Assembly (NCBI RefSeq): GCF_011927835.1
Contig: NZ_JAATJH010000006.1
Coordinates: forward strand, 65,583-129,582
Length of the DNA: 64,000 nucleotides
DNA from: Neolewinella antarctica
GTDB taxonomy: Bacteria > Bacteroidota > Bacteroidia > Chitinophagales > Saprospiraceae
Reading direction: 5' to 3'
Shown here: piece after piece, positions 1 to 9,179 of the stretch
How positions within the stretch are numbered: position 1 is the stretch's first letter
Layout: every line of letters starts with the position of its first letter
Position numbers and translations under genes: made by a program
The notes under the pieces: generated by a model
Database searches by the model: none
Told to the model about the DNA's origin: nothing
Seen by the model: only the letters and a program-made list of their open reading frames with translations

Positions 1-186
1 TGTTTGCATATCCAAATGGTAGTTCAGTATGTTTTGGTGTAATTGCGCTAATTCCGCCGGATAAACTACGCCTTGCGTGTCTACCTCCTCCCGTACCGAC
101 GCTGGATTTGGGGCGACGGTAGATTTACAGGAGGAGATGAGCAGAAGTATAAAACACAGTGCAATTGAATGCAGATTAATCTGCAT
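1..186 (-). CDS. Lipoprotein, N-terminal part (gene runs off the window)
   Basis: Reading the minus strand from the ATG at 186 gives 62 uninterrupted codons to the window edge. The product begins MQINLHSIALCFILLLISSC, a short polar start, a hydrophobic core and a lipobox ending in Cys20, so it should be a lipidated envelope protein. The mature part seen (KSTVAPNPASVREEVDTQ...) is polar and shows no recognisable domain. Two further in-frame ATGs at 225 and 234 would lengthen the n-region; the 186 start gives the most typical signal peptide. The 3' end lies to the left of the window, so function cannot be judged. Confidence 0.6.
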   Translation of the reverse strand, partial: MQINLHSIALCFILLLISSCKSTVAPNPASVREEVDTQGVVYPAELAQLHQNILNYHLDMQT

Positions 187-462
187 AGTACTGTGTCGTT
201 GAATCAGCTTTAAACCTATTGTCATTATTTGCATGATTTTCCGGCCCGTAGTGGGTGGGGTGTTACGTAAAATAGAAGGGTAGGGCCCGCTCGTAGAACC
301 AGTAGGTGAACGGTGTCGCTATTGTGAAGATACCAAAATCATGGATTCTACTTGTAACTTGACTTACGCGAAATATCGATGGTGCTGACTTTAGATAAGC
401 CTCGAAAATCTATGACGTGCAATCAACTTCAGGAAGTAGCCTTTGAACGAATATTGCTTTAA

Positions 463-799
463 AACTTATTGAGATTCTAAGTACTTGTCAATCGTCCCTT
501 GAGCCTGGCCAATGTTTTGGTGCTTGGAAGGAGTGAAGAAATCTGTACTGTCTGAGCCACCACTAGTCAAATGCTACAACCACTTAATGATGTTACCGAC
601 AGAGTTGTATGGAAAACAAAGCGAGTGGGCGAGTTTAGCTGCGCTGATCGTCGTGCCTCCTCTGAGTTACAGATTTTAGCCTTTCAAGCACCAAAACATT
701 GATTAGCCAGGCTCACAGGACAAGAATTTTGCTCCTTTTCTTCCGACCACGAAGTCGCAGCGAAGCTAAAAGGAGGGCAAAACGGGCAGAAACAAAAGC
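463..799 (+). repeat. Family B interspersed repeat, copy 1
   Basis: A non-coding block of about 300 bp recurs at 7962-8197 (inverted) and 36316-36633. Its core is an inverted repeat: GAGCCTGGCCAATGTTTTGG near 501 faces CCAAAACATTGATTAGCCAG near 695, so transcripts would fold into a long hairpin. A conserved tail follows (AATTTTGCTCCTTTTCTTCC, then GGAGGGCAAAACGGGCAG). This copy carries a short extra segment in the tail that copy 3 lacks. No transposase is encoded; a MITE-like or REP-like non-autonomous element is the simplest reading. The rest of 187-879 holds nothing else I recognise. Confidence 0.8.
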
Positions 800-879
800 A
801 GTGCAATGACGTGTGTATACCGTAACCCGGACGGACATCCAGCGCAGTGTGAAACGCTACAACGTCAATATAAAACCAG

Positions 880-2250
880 TTAGAAATCTAAGGTGAACGC
901 ACGCACAGCAGGAATCCGCCAACTATCCCGTTCCAAATCAACCACCCCACCAGCCTCCGCCTGCACCAACCGATCCACAATCCATACCCCCTTCAGGGCC
1001 ATCCGGTCAAACGTATCAATCCCATCCCCCCCAAACCCCCGCCGCGTCCGGTGGATATAAAATTTATCGGAGAACTTCCGGTCAAACAGCCGCTCGATTT
1101 CAGCTTTGCCGATCATAAAACCAATTAACCCGCCCCAGGTAGCCGTGGGATTATCCGAATCCCAACCAGCCAGCGCGCCGATTTTAATCGTTTCAACAAA
1201 GTCGCCCTCCCCGTAAAATAAACTGATTAAACTCGCGCCGAAGTTAATCCCGGCCGCGAAGCAGCCATTACAGTATCTGTTTTGGGAGGTAATGGTGTAC
1301 CCGTCCCGTTCCTCTACTTGGTAGCGCTGGTAGAGGGAATCCCGCGTCTGCTCCCACGGCAAATCCTGGCGGTATTTCTCCAGCACGAAATCGTACATTT
1401 TCTTGGCATAGGAAGTATCGGGTAAATTCCGCGATGCCGCGTCCGCCATCCACAGCATCCGGTCTTGCATGGGTAATTCCTTATCCACTACGGAAGCCAG
1501 GCTGAACATCGTCACGTAGAATTCTGAAATCCATTCGCTGTCGTAGCGGGCCGTTGTCTGGATGGGCAGCTTAGCTATTTTGCGCGCTAACGCCGGCATC
1601 CCCGGCGCGTACAAACCGAAGATCTCCGTCGTCAACTGCGCGTCGATCATCTCGTATTCTGGGTTATTCGCCGGGTCGCCGGTCGCCGGCGGTACGAGCC
1701 CTTCCCCCATCAGGTCGAACGCCTTCTGGTTGGAAACCCACAGGTAGTTTTCTTCCTCCTTGCGAATGTGCTTTAGCCACCCGTCCCGGATCTGCTCGCC
1801 CGTCAGTAGCGAGGTCTTGTTGGCCAGTAATAGTTCCTGGTAGATGTATTCGATGTCCGTGTCGTCGTCGGAGCCCCACGTGCTGTCGGGTGGGGAGAAA
1901 ACGAAGTCGATCGTTTCCGACAGGTCGCTCGGCACGCCCTCCCCCCAGATGCTCGGCTCGTCGATCTTACCCCAGTCGTCCCGCGTGTAAAAATCGCCCG
2001 TCTGCAGGTCGCCGATGTTGCCGATTTTGTCCATTTCCGTGACGAGGCCCGTCCAGTTAGCAATGCACGTCCCCAGCCAGAAACCCTGGAGTTGCTCGTA
2101 GTAAGCCTTCCGGTCGATGACTAGGTCCGTGCGCTGCTTGGCACCCGTCGTGTAGGTTAGATCAGGATTCCGTGGGGTCGTAATTTCTTCCGTCCCGCAC
2201 GAGGTTAGCAGCCCGGTCAGGAGGAGCGCAGTCATGGTAAGTTTCATCAT
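880..2250 (-). CDS. ADP-ribosylglycohydrolase family lipoprotein
   Basis: The 456-residue product starts with a lipoprotein signal (MMKLTMTALLLTGLLTSC, Cys18), so it is probably anchored in the periplasm or at the surface. The body resembles the ADP-ribosyl-glycohydrolase (DraG/ARH) fold. There is an N-terminal GFWLGTCIANWTG segment where the family has its first helix, an acidic DDDTDIEY stretch around residue 130, and the C-terminal GWDSDNPTATWGGLIG motif whose Asp residues normally bind the two Mg/Mn ions. Classical family members are cytosolic and remove ADP-ribose from proteins; an exported member more likely acts on another glycoside. The substrate is unknown. The gene stands alone between repeat-rich spacers. 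Confidence 0.8.
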   Translation of the reverse strand: MMKLTMTALLLTGLLTSCGTEEITTPRNPDLTYTTGAKQRTDLVIDRKAYYEQLQGFWLGTCIANWTGLVTEMDKIGNIGDLQTGDFYTRDDWGKIDEPSIWGEGVPSDLSETIDFVFSPPDSTWGSDDDTDIEYIYQELLLANKTSLLTGEQIRDGWLKHIRKEEENYLWVSNQKAFDLMGEGLVPPATGDPANNPEYEMIDAQLTTEIFGLYAPGMPALARKIAKLPIQTTARYDSEWISEFYVTMFSLASVVDKELPMQDRMLWMADAASRNLPDTSYAKKMYDFVLEKYRQDLPWEQTRDSLYQRYQVEERDGYTITSQNRYCNGCFAAGINFGASLISLFYGEGDFVETIKIGALAGWDSDNPTATWGGLIGFMIGKAEIERLFDRKFSDKFYIHRTRRGFGGDGIDTFDRMALKGVWIVDRLVQAEAGGVVDLERDSWRIPAVRAFTLDF

Positions 2251-2315
2251 CGGTCGGTAGACTTTGTTTTATGGATACACCTGGCATCCCGACAAAGTAC
2301 GGGACTAACTGTTGG

Positions 2316-2466
2316 CCAGCCGGCGTCCGCGCCGCCGCCCTTTGCCGACAGTTCAACAAGTTATGGATTTTGGCGCTGATTCGTAAGCCCGCGGGGTGTG
2401 CCCGACGACAATGTACCTTCAGTGACCGGCTAAGTTGGGGAGTTGGCGCGGACGCCGGTGCCGGGG
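2316..2466. repeat. Family D short GC-rich repeat, inverted pair
   Basis: CCGGCGTCCGCGCC at 2320-2333 is exactly complementary to GGCGCGGACGCCGG inside 2444-2464, where the motif continues into GTGCCGGGG. The two arms bracket about 110 bp of non-coding DNA. The same roughly 20-bp motif recurs about twenty times in the window, often as inverted pairs and sometimes inside genes. Confidence 0.75.
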
Positions 2467-2619
2467 ATGTACGGCGGGCGAGGGAGGTGGGTAGCCACAC
2501 TACTCTTAAGGTGCGCTTACTGGTTGTCCGGGCGAGAGGATGTGAATCATTATGGAAAAAGGTAAAAAATACCACAAAGCTTAAAACCAGGCCGGAAATT
2601 TCTCAACCAAACCAAAAAT

Positions 2620-2676
2620 GGACTTCACAAAAGTAAAGTCCAAGTGCAGAAAGCGGGTTTCACATAAGTAGAACCC
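2620..2676. other. Two tandem small hairpins with matching loops
   Basis: Two 22-nt units at 2620-2641 and 2655-2676 each form a hairpin. The first has stem GGACTT/AAGTCC, the second GGGTTT/GAACCC. The ten-base loops (CACAAAAGTA and CACATAAGTA) differ at one position, while the stems differ by a compensatory A-T to G-C change and a U-G wobble. This is compatible with a structured RNA or a protein-binding site, but two copies is thin evidence. The rest of 2251-2949 contains one family D pair, a G9 tract at 2845-2853 and no credible gene. Confidence 0.4.
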
Positions 2677-2949
2677 CAAAACGTGGCAGCGTAGAGGCCA
2701 TCGATTGTTTACGGGTACGGCGAAACATGCCGGGCGTAAATCCCGTGGTATCAACCGCGTCGGACCCTGCTTGCAGAGCAAAGCTAGTCGTCGGCCCGGC
2801 ACCGGACTGACAAATTTGGGTAAATAATTAGCGCAAAAGGGTCAGGGGGGGGGCTTGCTTCCCGTCTCCACGCGCACGTCCACGTGGGGTCAAACCACGT
2901 TTGGCTACCTTAGGAACGCACGCCTACCGCCGGGTTTCGGGCCGCCGCT

Positions 2950-3948
2950 TCAGTGCAAAATCGTGTTAGGTGAAACCCCGTACCGTTCCTTGAACACCTT
3001 GGAAAAATAGCTCCGGCTGGAGAGCCCCACCAAGTCACAAACTTCCGATACGTTCCGCTCTGTCGATTGGAGCAGGTGCTTGGCGTGGCCCATCCGCAAG
3101 TTCGATACGTAGCGCCCGACCGAGTCTCCGTAGAGGTGCCGCACCCCTAGTTGTAACTTCTTGGAGCTCAGCCGGTAGTGGCGGCTCAGCTTGGCGATCG
3201 TGAGATCGTCGTCCAAATTATCGAGCACGTAAGCACCCAGCGAGGTGATCTTGGAAAGTTCGGCCGTGGTGAGGACGGACGGCACGGTACGTCCCGCTTG
3301 GTCCTGATCGTAGGCCCTGATTTGGCACGCCAGCATGTTGAGCACGGCCCCCTCCGTCAGCAGCCCGCCCACCAGGTCGACGCTGTCGTTCTCACACACG
3401 ATCGCGGCGTACTGCTCCGCCTCGGTGTCGATGCTTCCCAGGTGGCGGTAAGGGCGCTCCTCCGGGGCGTGGCTGAAGATGGTCCCGACTTTTTTGTGGA
3501 TGCGTTTGGCGTTCCGCACGTCCAGTTCCCCCAACTGCTCCAGGTCCACGATGACGACGGCGATCTTGAGTTTTTCGTTCGCCGGGAAAACAATTTGCAC
3601 GGAGCTTTCCGGACCGCTGGCAAAGATCATGTGCTGGTTCGGCAAAACCCGCGCGAACGTCTTCTGCTCGCCGAAGCGGTGCAAAAAATGGCCCGCTACG
3701 TTGTAAGAAAAATAATAGGGGCTGCCCTCCATCAGGGCCAAATCCACCGCGAAGTCCTCGAAAAAAGTCACGTTGTACACCCAAACCGTCAGCCCGTCAA
3801 AAATCCGGTACGAGCTGATGAAGCCCCGCGCCCGCTCGTTGTCCATGGTGATCGTCGCCGCGTCGTTGCCCTCGTCCAACTCCGCACCGAAGTGCAGCGC
3901 CATTTCTCGGACGTGCTCGGAACGCGGGTCTTCTCGTAGTTTCAACAT
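2950..3948 (-). CDS. AraC family transcriptional regulator
   Basis: The C-terminal 100 residues form the double helix-turn-helix of AraC/XylS regulators: LTIAKLSRHYRLSSKKLQLG is the first HTH and VSEVCDLVGLSSRSYFSKVF the second, followed by the family's FKERYGVSP signature. The N-terminal two thirds shows no recognisable effector domain. I place the start at the ATG at 3948 (MLKLREDPRSEHV, 332 aa). The frame stays open to 4098, but the extra residues look like translated spacer and run through a low-complexity upstream region. It sits between an ADP-ribosylglycohydrolase gene and a secreted protease gene with long gaps, so its targets cannot be inferred from an operon. Confidence 0.88.
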   Translation of the reverse strand: MLKLREDPRSEHVREMALHFGAELDEGNDAATITMDNERARGFISSYRIFDGLTVWVYNVTFFEDFAVDLALMEGSPYYFSYNVAGHFLHRFGEQKTFARVLPNQHMIFASGPESSVQIVFPANEKLKIAVVIVDLEQLGELDVRNAKRIHKKVGTIFSHAPEERPYRHLGSIDTEAEQYAAIVCENDSVDLVGGLLTEGAVLNMLACQIRAYDQDQAGRTVPSVLTTAELSKITSLGAYVLDNLDDDLTIAKLSRHYRLSSKKLQLGVRHLYGDSVGRYVSNLRMGHAKHLLQSTERNVSEVCDLVGLSSRSYFSKVFKERYGVSPNTILH

Positions 3949-4161
3949 GGCAAGTGGCTTAGTTAGTGGGGGGTAACCTTGTAATGTACCACTTATAAAA
4001 GGGGGAGAAGAATCGAAAACTTTCGCGAGTGTTCCGTACCGCTCGCCGGGTCGTACCACCTGCAAGCTAAGTTTGGCGCGCGAATTTCCGGTCCGCAACT
4101 TACCCCTTGGTAAGCGACCGTTGCCGTGCTGGAAAAACCGATGCGCCCTTCAGCGACAAAG

Positions 4162-4184
4162 TTTGCGCGGACGCCGGTGCCGGG
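4162..4184. repeat. Family D short GC-rich repeat, single copy
   Basis: TTTGCGCGGACGCCGGTGCC plus GGG matches the copy at 2444-2464 almost base for base. It lies in the 530-bp spacer upstream of the AraC-type gene; the remainder of that spacer holds nothing else recognisable apart from the protease terminator. Confidence 0.7.
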
Positions 4185-4405
4185 TGAATACGGAATGCCG
4201 GCGTATAAATAGACGGTCCTTTTCCGGTACGACCGGCCGTCATTTCGCAGACGCGCGGTTACGGGCAGCCCATCGACGTTTTCGCCGCTGTTTCCGCTAA
4301 CGGTGCCGACTTCCACTCTATTCACACGTCATTCAGCGCGCCATCCCGAAGGGCTGGGTTAGTCAAAAGTATTTACGGTGCGTCCCCCACTACCCCCGCG
4401 GGCGC

Positions 4406-4444
4406 ATAAAAAACCCCCGAAGCGGCTAAAGCCATCCCGGGGGT
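4406..4444 (-). terminator. Rho-independent terminator of the M43 protease gene
   Basis: On the minus strand an ACCCCCGG...CGGGGGT stem with an inner GGCT/AGCC helix is followed by a run of six T. It lies 35 bp past the stop codon of the protease gene. Confidence 0.85.
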
Positions 4445-4478
4445 CGGTATCTAAGAGCGTGCAGCACTAAGCCAAAGC

Positions 4479-6527
4479 TTACCGCAGTACCACTTTGCTG
4501 ACTTCCCGCACGCCATCACCGCCTTCCAGGATCAACAGGTACATACCCTGTGGTAAGTGCCCGGCTTCAATCCGGTTGCTACCAACTTGTAAGTCGGTAC
4601 TGAGCAAGGCCTTGCCGGCAACGTTGGTCAGCTGCGCGCGGAAGCCTTCTTCGCTAATCCGGATGGTGAAAATCTCTTTGGCGGGGTTGGGGAATACGTC
4701 GTATTCCAATTCCGTGGCCGCCTCATCAGACTCTGCATCCACGACCGCGCCCCCTGCATCCTTGTTGAGCTCCCGGAAACTACCGTTCGAACAGCCGCTC
4801 AGCACGAGGTTATCCAAATGCACGTAATCGGAATTGGCCGAAGCATCGCAGCGGAACCGCACGCGGACATTATTGCCGAAATCGCCCGTGAGCGTGACGG
4901 ACTCGTTGTACACCGTGTTGTTCACAAAATCCGTACCGCTCGCCCAGGTGGCGACCGTCTGGAAGCCGGAGCCATTGTCGACCTGGAGCCAGAAATCTTC
5001 GCCGGGCTCCATGGAGAACGGGAGGTAGCTGAAGTCGACCGTCAATTCTTCGAAACCGGTGAGGTCGAGGGCGTCGGAGGTGAGGACGGACGTGTTCGTG
5101 TTGTCGCGCAAGTAAACGCTGATGCCACCCTGGACGGGGCGGGTTCTGCTGCGGACGCAATCGGAGCCGCCATCGTTCCAGTTGCCGTAGTTAGCTTCGA
5201 AGTTGTCCTCCGTAATGGTGAAATCCTGGCAAGCGCCGCCGCCGGTGTCGCCGCCGCCGATGCAGAAAGTCTTAACGTCGGAGGAGGCAAAACTACCGCC
5301 GGATTCGCTGACGCCACCGCCGCTCAGGTTAAAGGAGCCGTTGCCGTACTGGCAGCAGATGCCGTCGCCGAAGCTGTCGTTGATCGTGAATTCGTAGCAG
5401 CCGTCGGGGAGGCAAAAGGTTTCCGTGCTGGTGCTGTTGTTGGCCAGCGTGCCGCTGGTGGCGACCGTTCCGTTGGGTCCGCTAAGCGTCCAGCTGGTTT
5501 CGGAAGCGTACTGGTCGGTCGTCAGCGTGAGGGTGACGTCGGTGTCGTTACAGACCGTGGGGCCACCGCCGCCGCCGCCATTTGGTGTACCGCAACCGAT
5601 GGAGTTGAGTAGGGAAGCACGCGCGCCGGTGAGGGCGGCCTGCATCCGGGCTTTCTGGCCGGTGGTGAACAGGTTCATGCAGGCGTCGTCGGAGTAGTCC
5701 ATGTAATTCTGGACCATGTCGACGGAGTTACACTTGACTACGCCGGTGGCGCAACCGTAGTTGGGGCCGTCGCTACCGGGGGTGTCGCTGACGAAATCAT
5801 CGCGGTTGCAGCCGCCGTCGCCCCAGATGTGGCGCAGGTTGAGGTAGTGGCCGACTTCGTGAGTCGCCGTGCGGCCGAGGTTAAAGGGCGCCTGGGCGGT
5901 GCCGATCGTGCCGAAGTAGCGGTAGTCCATGACGACGCCGTCCGTAGCGGCGGGGCCGCCGGGAAATTGGGCGAAGCCGAGGGTGCCTTCGCCAATGTTA
6001 CAGGTCCACATGTTCATGTAGTCCGCCGCGGGCCAGGCGTCGGAGCCGCCGGTGGAGGTGAATTTCATGTTGTCGTTACCCCGGCCAAATTGTGTGCGGG
6101 TGGTAGACTGGCGGAGGACGCCGCCCGTCGCGTTTCCGTTGGGGTCGACGGTGGCGAGGCAGAACTCGATCTCGGAGTCGGCGGCCTGGTTCCAGGTGCC
6201 GTCGCGGTCGGTATTCAAGCGGCGAAAATCGTCGTTGAGCACGTCGATTTGGCTCTGGATCTGAGCCAGGGAAATGTTCTCGGCGTTCGTCCGGGCAACT
6301 ACGTGGACGACGACGGGGATGGTACGCAGCACTTTTTCTCCCTCGGTGAACTCAAATTTTTTGGTGAAGTTTTCCAGCGCTTCCAGGCGGGCGGCGCGCC
6401 CGGGGTCGGCCTGGATTTGTTGTTCGAGGAGGTCCATCGAGCCACAAGTGCGTTGGGCCTGGGCGGTGAACGAAAGGCCGGTAAGGGCGAGGAGTAGAAA
6501 AAGAAATCGGGTATAAATAGATTGCAT
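4479..6527 (-). CDS. T9SS-secreted M43 (pappalysin/cytophagalysin-like) metalloprotease
   Basis: The 682-residue product has a Sec signal peptide (MQSIYTRFLFLLLALTGLSFTAQAQ). The zinc-binding motif HEVGHYLNLRH at residues 223-233 fits HExxHxxGxxH-type metzincins, and NYMDYSDDACM about 50 residues later provides the Met-turn. These are hallmarks of the M43B family. Two beta-rich modules follow, including a FCLPDGCYEFTINDSFGDGIC segment typical of Bacteroidota surface proteins. The last 75 residues (DVFPNPAKEIFTIRI... to KVVLR) match the type A T9SS C-terminal sorting domain, so the enzyme should cross the outer membrane by T9SS. Peptide substrates are unknown. A strong terminator follows the gene. 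Confidence 0.92.
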   Translation of the reverse strand: MQSIYTRFLFLLLALTGLSFTAQAQRTCGSMDLLEQQIQADPGRAARLEALENFTKKFEFTEGEKVLRTIPVVVHVVARTNAENISLAQIQSQIDVLNDDFRRLNTDRDGTWNQAADSEIEFCLATVDPNGNATGGVLRQSTTRTQFGRGNDNMKFTSTGGSDAWPAADYMNMWTCNIGEGTLGFAQFPGGPAATDGVVMDYRYFGTIGTAQAPFNLGRTATHEVGHYLNLRHIWGDGGCNRDDFVSDTPGSDGPNYGCATGVVKCNSVDMVQNYMDYSDDACMNLFTTGQKARMQAALTGARASLLNSIGCGTPNGGGGGGPTVCNDTDVTLTLTTDQYASETSWTLSGPNGTVATSGTLANNSTSTETFCLPDGCYEFTINDSFGDGICCQYGNGSFNLSGGGVSESGGSFASSDVKTFCIGGGDTGGGACQDFTITEDNFEANYGNWNDGGSDCVRSRTRPVQGGISVYLRDNTNTSVLTSDALDLTGFEELTVDFSYLPFSMEPGEDFWLQVDNGSGFQTVATWASGTDFVNNTVYNESVTLTGDFGNNVRVRFRCDASANSDYVHLDNLVLSGCSNGSFRELNKDAGGAVVDAESDEAATELEYDVFPNPAKEIFTIRISEEGFRAQLTNVAGKALLSTDLQVGSNRIEAGHLPQGMYLLILEGGDGVREVSKVVLR

Positions 6528-7049
6528 AAAGCAGGTTTACGCTTCCGCGTTCGTCTCGGTCAATTGCTGGAGTATTTCGGCCGCGTGCGCGTCGTAGGAC
6601 CAGGTGCAGCTGGTGGACGCGGTGGGGGGGAAATAAAAGGCGGTTGGTTAGTTAGGACGGCCCGAGAATGGGCGACTCGGAAAGCAGTGAGAGGTATGAT
6701 TCGTCGCCAAGTTAGTTAAAATATTGATGAGCTGGCGGTAATGGTGCTATTAATTGGGGTTTGTGACCTTTAGGGAATTAAAGTTTTGTGGATGGATTGT
6801 ACGGGGTATTCTATTATTGCTCCGGCTTTCCGTGGGGTTCCGGAAGGGGCGGGAGCAGTTAAGGGGATGAAGCGGCTGGTATTAATAATTTTAATTATTT
6901 GTAGCGTGGTATGATTCCTGGGGCACGATGCTGGTGGCAGTTGGTTGTGCTGGGGGGGGGCGTAGAGAGTAAAGAATTAAGACGAAAGAGTAAAGAGGGT
7001 AGAAACTCCCCGTACTTCTTGCCGTTCAAATGTCCAGACGTCAACAAAC
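6528..7049. other. Intergenic spacer without a recognised gene
   Basis: This 520-bp spacer separates the divergently read protease and VOC genes and must hold both promoters. The only distinctive features are a G9 tract at 6952-6960 and a purine-rich stretch just after it (AGTAAAGAATTAAGACGAAAG). I see no conserved frame. Confidence 0.5.
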
Positions 7050-7673
7050 ATGATCGATCACCTAGTCTACCTCACCCACGACCTCGGCCGTGCCGCCGCC
7101 CACATCGAAGCTGCGCTCGGCGTAAAATTTTCCCCGGGCGGTCGCCACCTTACCCGCGGGACGATGAATAAGTTACTTCGCATCGGCCCCAAGACCTACC
7201 TCGAACTCTTGGCCGTTGACCCGGATACCGAAGCGCCGGCCGGTGGTCGTTGGATGGGGATGGACCTTCTCCCCAAAATATCTTCCGGCCGCCTCGCTCG
7301 CTGGGCCTGGGCCGTGACGGACGGTCGCTACCCAATGGCCGCTACCGGCGTACCGCTCGACGCCGGTCCTTTCGAAGCCGGTAGCCGCGCGCTCCCCGAC
7401 GGCACCACTTTGGAATGGCAACTAACCGATCCGGGAACTGCGCCGCTCGTGCGGGCCCGGCCTTTTCTCATCGATTGGCTCGGTCATCCTACGCCGGCGG
7501 AGCGGTTGCCGGAGGTGGGGTGTAGATTGGTGAAGTTGTTGGTTGGTGGGCCGGGGGTTGATGGTTTGCGGGGTTTGAGGGCCGGTGGAGGGACGGTTAC
7601 GTATGCTAACCGGCCCGCGGCCATTTTAGAAGCCACGCTCACTGGACCGGGTGGTCGGATCGTACTGATTTAA
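7050..7673 (+). CDS. VOC / glyoxalase-like domain protein
   Basis: The 207-residue protein opens with MIDHLVYLTHDLGRAAAHIE and continues with GTMNKLLRIGPKTYLELLAVDP. That pattern (an early metal-ligand His and a Tyr-Leu-Glu strand) belongs to the glyoxalase-like VOC superfamily, close to the Glyoxalase_3 group. The C-terminal half has a second beta-alpha-beta repeat with degenerate motifs. VOC proteins carry out metal-dependent isomerisation, dioxygenation or antibiotic binding, so the reaction here is open. No signal peptide is present, so it is cytoplasmic. It is a single-gene unit followed by a repeat-rich spacer. Confidence 0.8.
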   Translation: MIDHLVYLTHDLGRAAAHIEAALGVKFSPGGRHLTRGTMNKLLRIGPKTYLELLAVDPDTEAPAGGRWMGMDLLPKISSGRLARWAWAVTDGRYPMAATGVPLDAGPFEAGSRALPDGTTLEWQLTDPGTAPLVRARPFLIDWLGHPTPAERLPEVGCRLVKLLVGGPGVDGLRGLRAGGGTVTYANRPAAILEATLTGPGGRIVLI

Positions 7674-7707
7674 GGTTACTAGGGTCGCGTTATCATGTTT
7701 GTGTATG

Positions 7708-7907
7708 TAGGCTACCACACTACTGGACATTTTCAAATCGGACGCTTGGAGGACTCGAAACCCTTCGCTACGCTTTAGTTTCGAGACGCTCCAAGGTTCC
7801 AAAAACCTATTTGAGGACCTTGGAGCGTCCTCTGCCGTGAAGCCGAAGGCGTAATTATTGAGGTCCTCCAAGCGTCTGGGGAAAGTGTCCAGTAGTATGG
7901 TAGGCTA
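7708..7907. repeat. Family A MITE-like element with terminal inverted repeats, copy 1
   Basis: The ends are near-perfect inverted repeats. TAGGCTACCACACTACTGGA at the left faces its complement (TAGCCTACCATACTACTGGA when reversed) at the right, and GACGCTTGGAGGAC is shared further in. The 200-bp interior forms additional hairpins (CTCGAAA/TTTCGAG, CTTGGAGCG repeats) and encodes nothing. A shorter relative lies at 21797-21945. The structure fits a non-autonomous transposon; the partner transposase is not in the window. Confidence 0.8.
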
Positions 7908-7961
7908 CTAACAGTTCCACTATATTTTAACCAAACCTATCTCGCACTTCTTTTCTGAGGA

Positions 7962-8197
7962 AAAGAAGCAAAACTCTTGTCCTGTGAGCCTGGCTTATCA
8001 GTGTTTTGGTACTTGAAAGGCTAAAATCTGTCAACTCGCCCTTCCGCTTTGTTTTTCATATAACATTTGGCGGCAACATCACTAAGTGATTACCCGTACT
8101 CAATTGGTGGTGGCTCAAACAGTACAGATTTCTTTACGCCTTCCAAGCACCAAAACACTGGCCAGGCTCAAGGGACGACATTACTCGTGCCTTAATT
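7962..8197 (-). repeat. Family B interspersed repeat, copy 2 (inverted)
   Basis: Read on the minus strand this copy begins CGTCCCTTGAGCCTGGCC and follows copies 1 and 3, including GTTTTGGTGCTTGGAAGG and AAATCTGTACTGT. It lacks the segment with TGCGCTGATCGTCGT present in the other two, so it is a deletion variant. Confidence 0.8.
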
Positions 8198-8405
8198 TTA
8201 GTAGATTCCATATTGCAAGACACCCTCTAGACGGGATTTGAAATTCATAGACACCTTCCTAAAGATTGAGGACACTCTTGCCCGAACGTAGCGACAGCAG
8301 CATCCTAACGCAGCAACTATAAAATCCGGATAGTTGTGCTGTTAAGATGGAGCTACACCGACGCAGTCGGCAGCATAGCTGGGGCCCCTCAGGGCCATTG
8401 CACTC

Positions 8406-8444
8406 TCGATCCCGATCCCGATCCCGATAGCTATCGGGATCGGG
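8406..8444. repeat. CCGATAGCTATCGG palindrome with CCCGAT repeats
   Basis: Three direct CCCGAT hexamers lead into the perfect palindrome ATCCCGATAGCTATCGGGAT. The same palindromic core recurs at 16516-16535. Here it sits about 40 bp upstream of a lipoprotein gene. Confidence 0.7.
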
Positions 8445-8483
8445 GCCGCGCAAACAAATTGCCACGAATACTATTCCCTAACC

Positions 8484-9011
8484 ATGCTAAAATTCCTTCC
8501 CCTACTCTTTCTCCTAAGCATCCTCTCCTGCGACGGCAACACCAAAGCCCGCAAGGCCGCCCGTGGGGAAAACTTCGTCCCCGACCCTAACTATCTATTC
8601 TTCACGAATACCCGCCAGCAGCAGTACCGGCTCGTCTCCGCGGGCGAAGCGGGCAACTACTTTACCCACGACGACCTGCTTAACTCCGACGCTGCCCTCG
8701 TGCCCGTCATCCACGACGACTGGCTCGACGACCGCGCCTACCTCCAACTGCACACCCGCAAAACCGGCGCATCACCCACGCCCAGCGGGCCCATCGAACT
8801 GCTCATCACTTCTCCCACCGGCGACAACCAAGTCACCCTCCCCGCCAAACCGGACGCCGCCGCCCTCGGCCAACTCGACAACCACCTGAGCACCAACCGG
8901 CCCGTTCGGATCATCCTTGGCCAGGACACCCTCGACGCCTTTCCCGGCCTGGCCCGCGAGCAAGCCCGCGAAGCCATCTTCGACTACCTCCGCCTGATTG
9001 ATCAGAAATAA
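8484..9011 (+). CDS. Small lipoprotein of unknown function
   Basis: The 175-residue product carries a clear lipoprotein signal (MLKFLPLLFLLSILSC, Cys16). The mature chain has no domain I recognise. It is rich in Asp and Leu and ends with a helical stretch (LAREQAREAIFDYLRLIDQK). Nothing in the neighbourhood indicates a pathway; it stands between repeat arrays and a converging membrane-protein gene. Confidence 0.75.
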   Translation: MLKFLPLLFLLSILSCDGNTKARKAARGENFVPDPNYLFFTNTRQQQYRLVSAGEAGNYFTHDDLLNSDAALVPVIHDDWLDDRAYLQLHTRKTGASPTPSGPIELLITSPTGDNQVTLPAKPDAAALGQLDNHLSTNRPVRIILGQDTLDAFPGLAREQAREAIFDYLRLIDQK

Positions 9012-9179
9012 GTCAAAAACACAATTACTTAACGAGCGTCCAGCACCTAACGTCTCTCCTCTTTTCTGTCCTAAGCAAGATCCCAAACAGTAAACGGTAC
9101 ACATCACCCATTTCTCCGCAATTCCGTTACCCTTCCCTCCTGCTTCTTTCCTCTTTATTCTTACCTCTTTCCTCCCCCT

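Noticed and set aside
2271-2636. 121-codon frame in the spacer after the AraC gene
   Set aside because: It reads through family D repeats and ends in lysine-rich low complexity.
3178-3939. Long plus-strand frame opposite the AraC gene
   Set aside because: It is exactly antisense to a conserved regulator, its product is low in complexity (many Val, His, Arg) and it lacks any domain; it is a codon-bias shadow.
4818-5612. Plus-strand frame of 264 codons opposite the M43 protease
   Set aside because: Ala/Gly/Val-rich antisense shadow of a gene with a clear catalytic motif.
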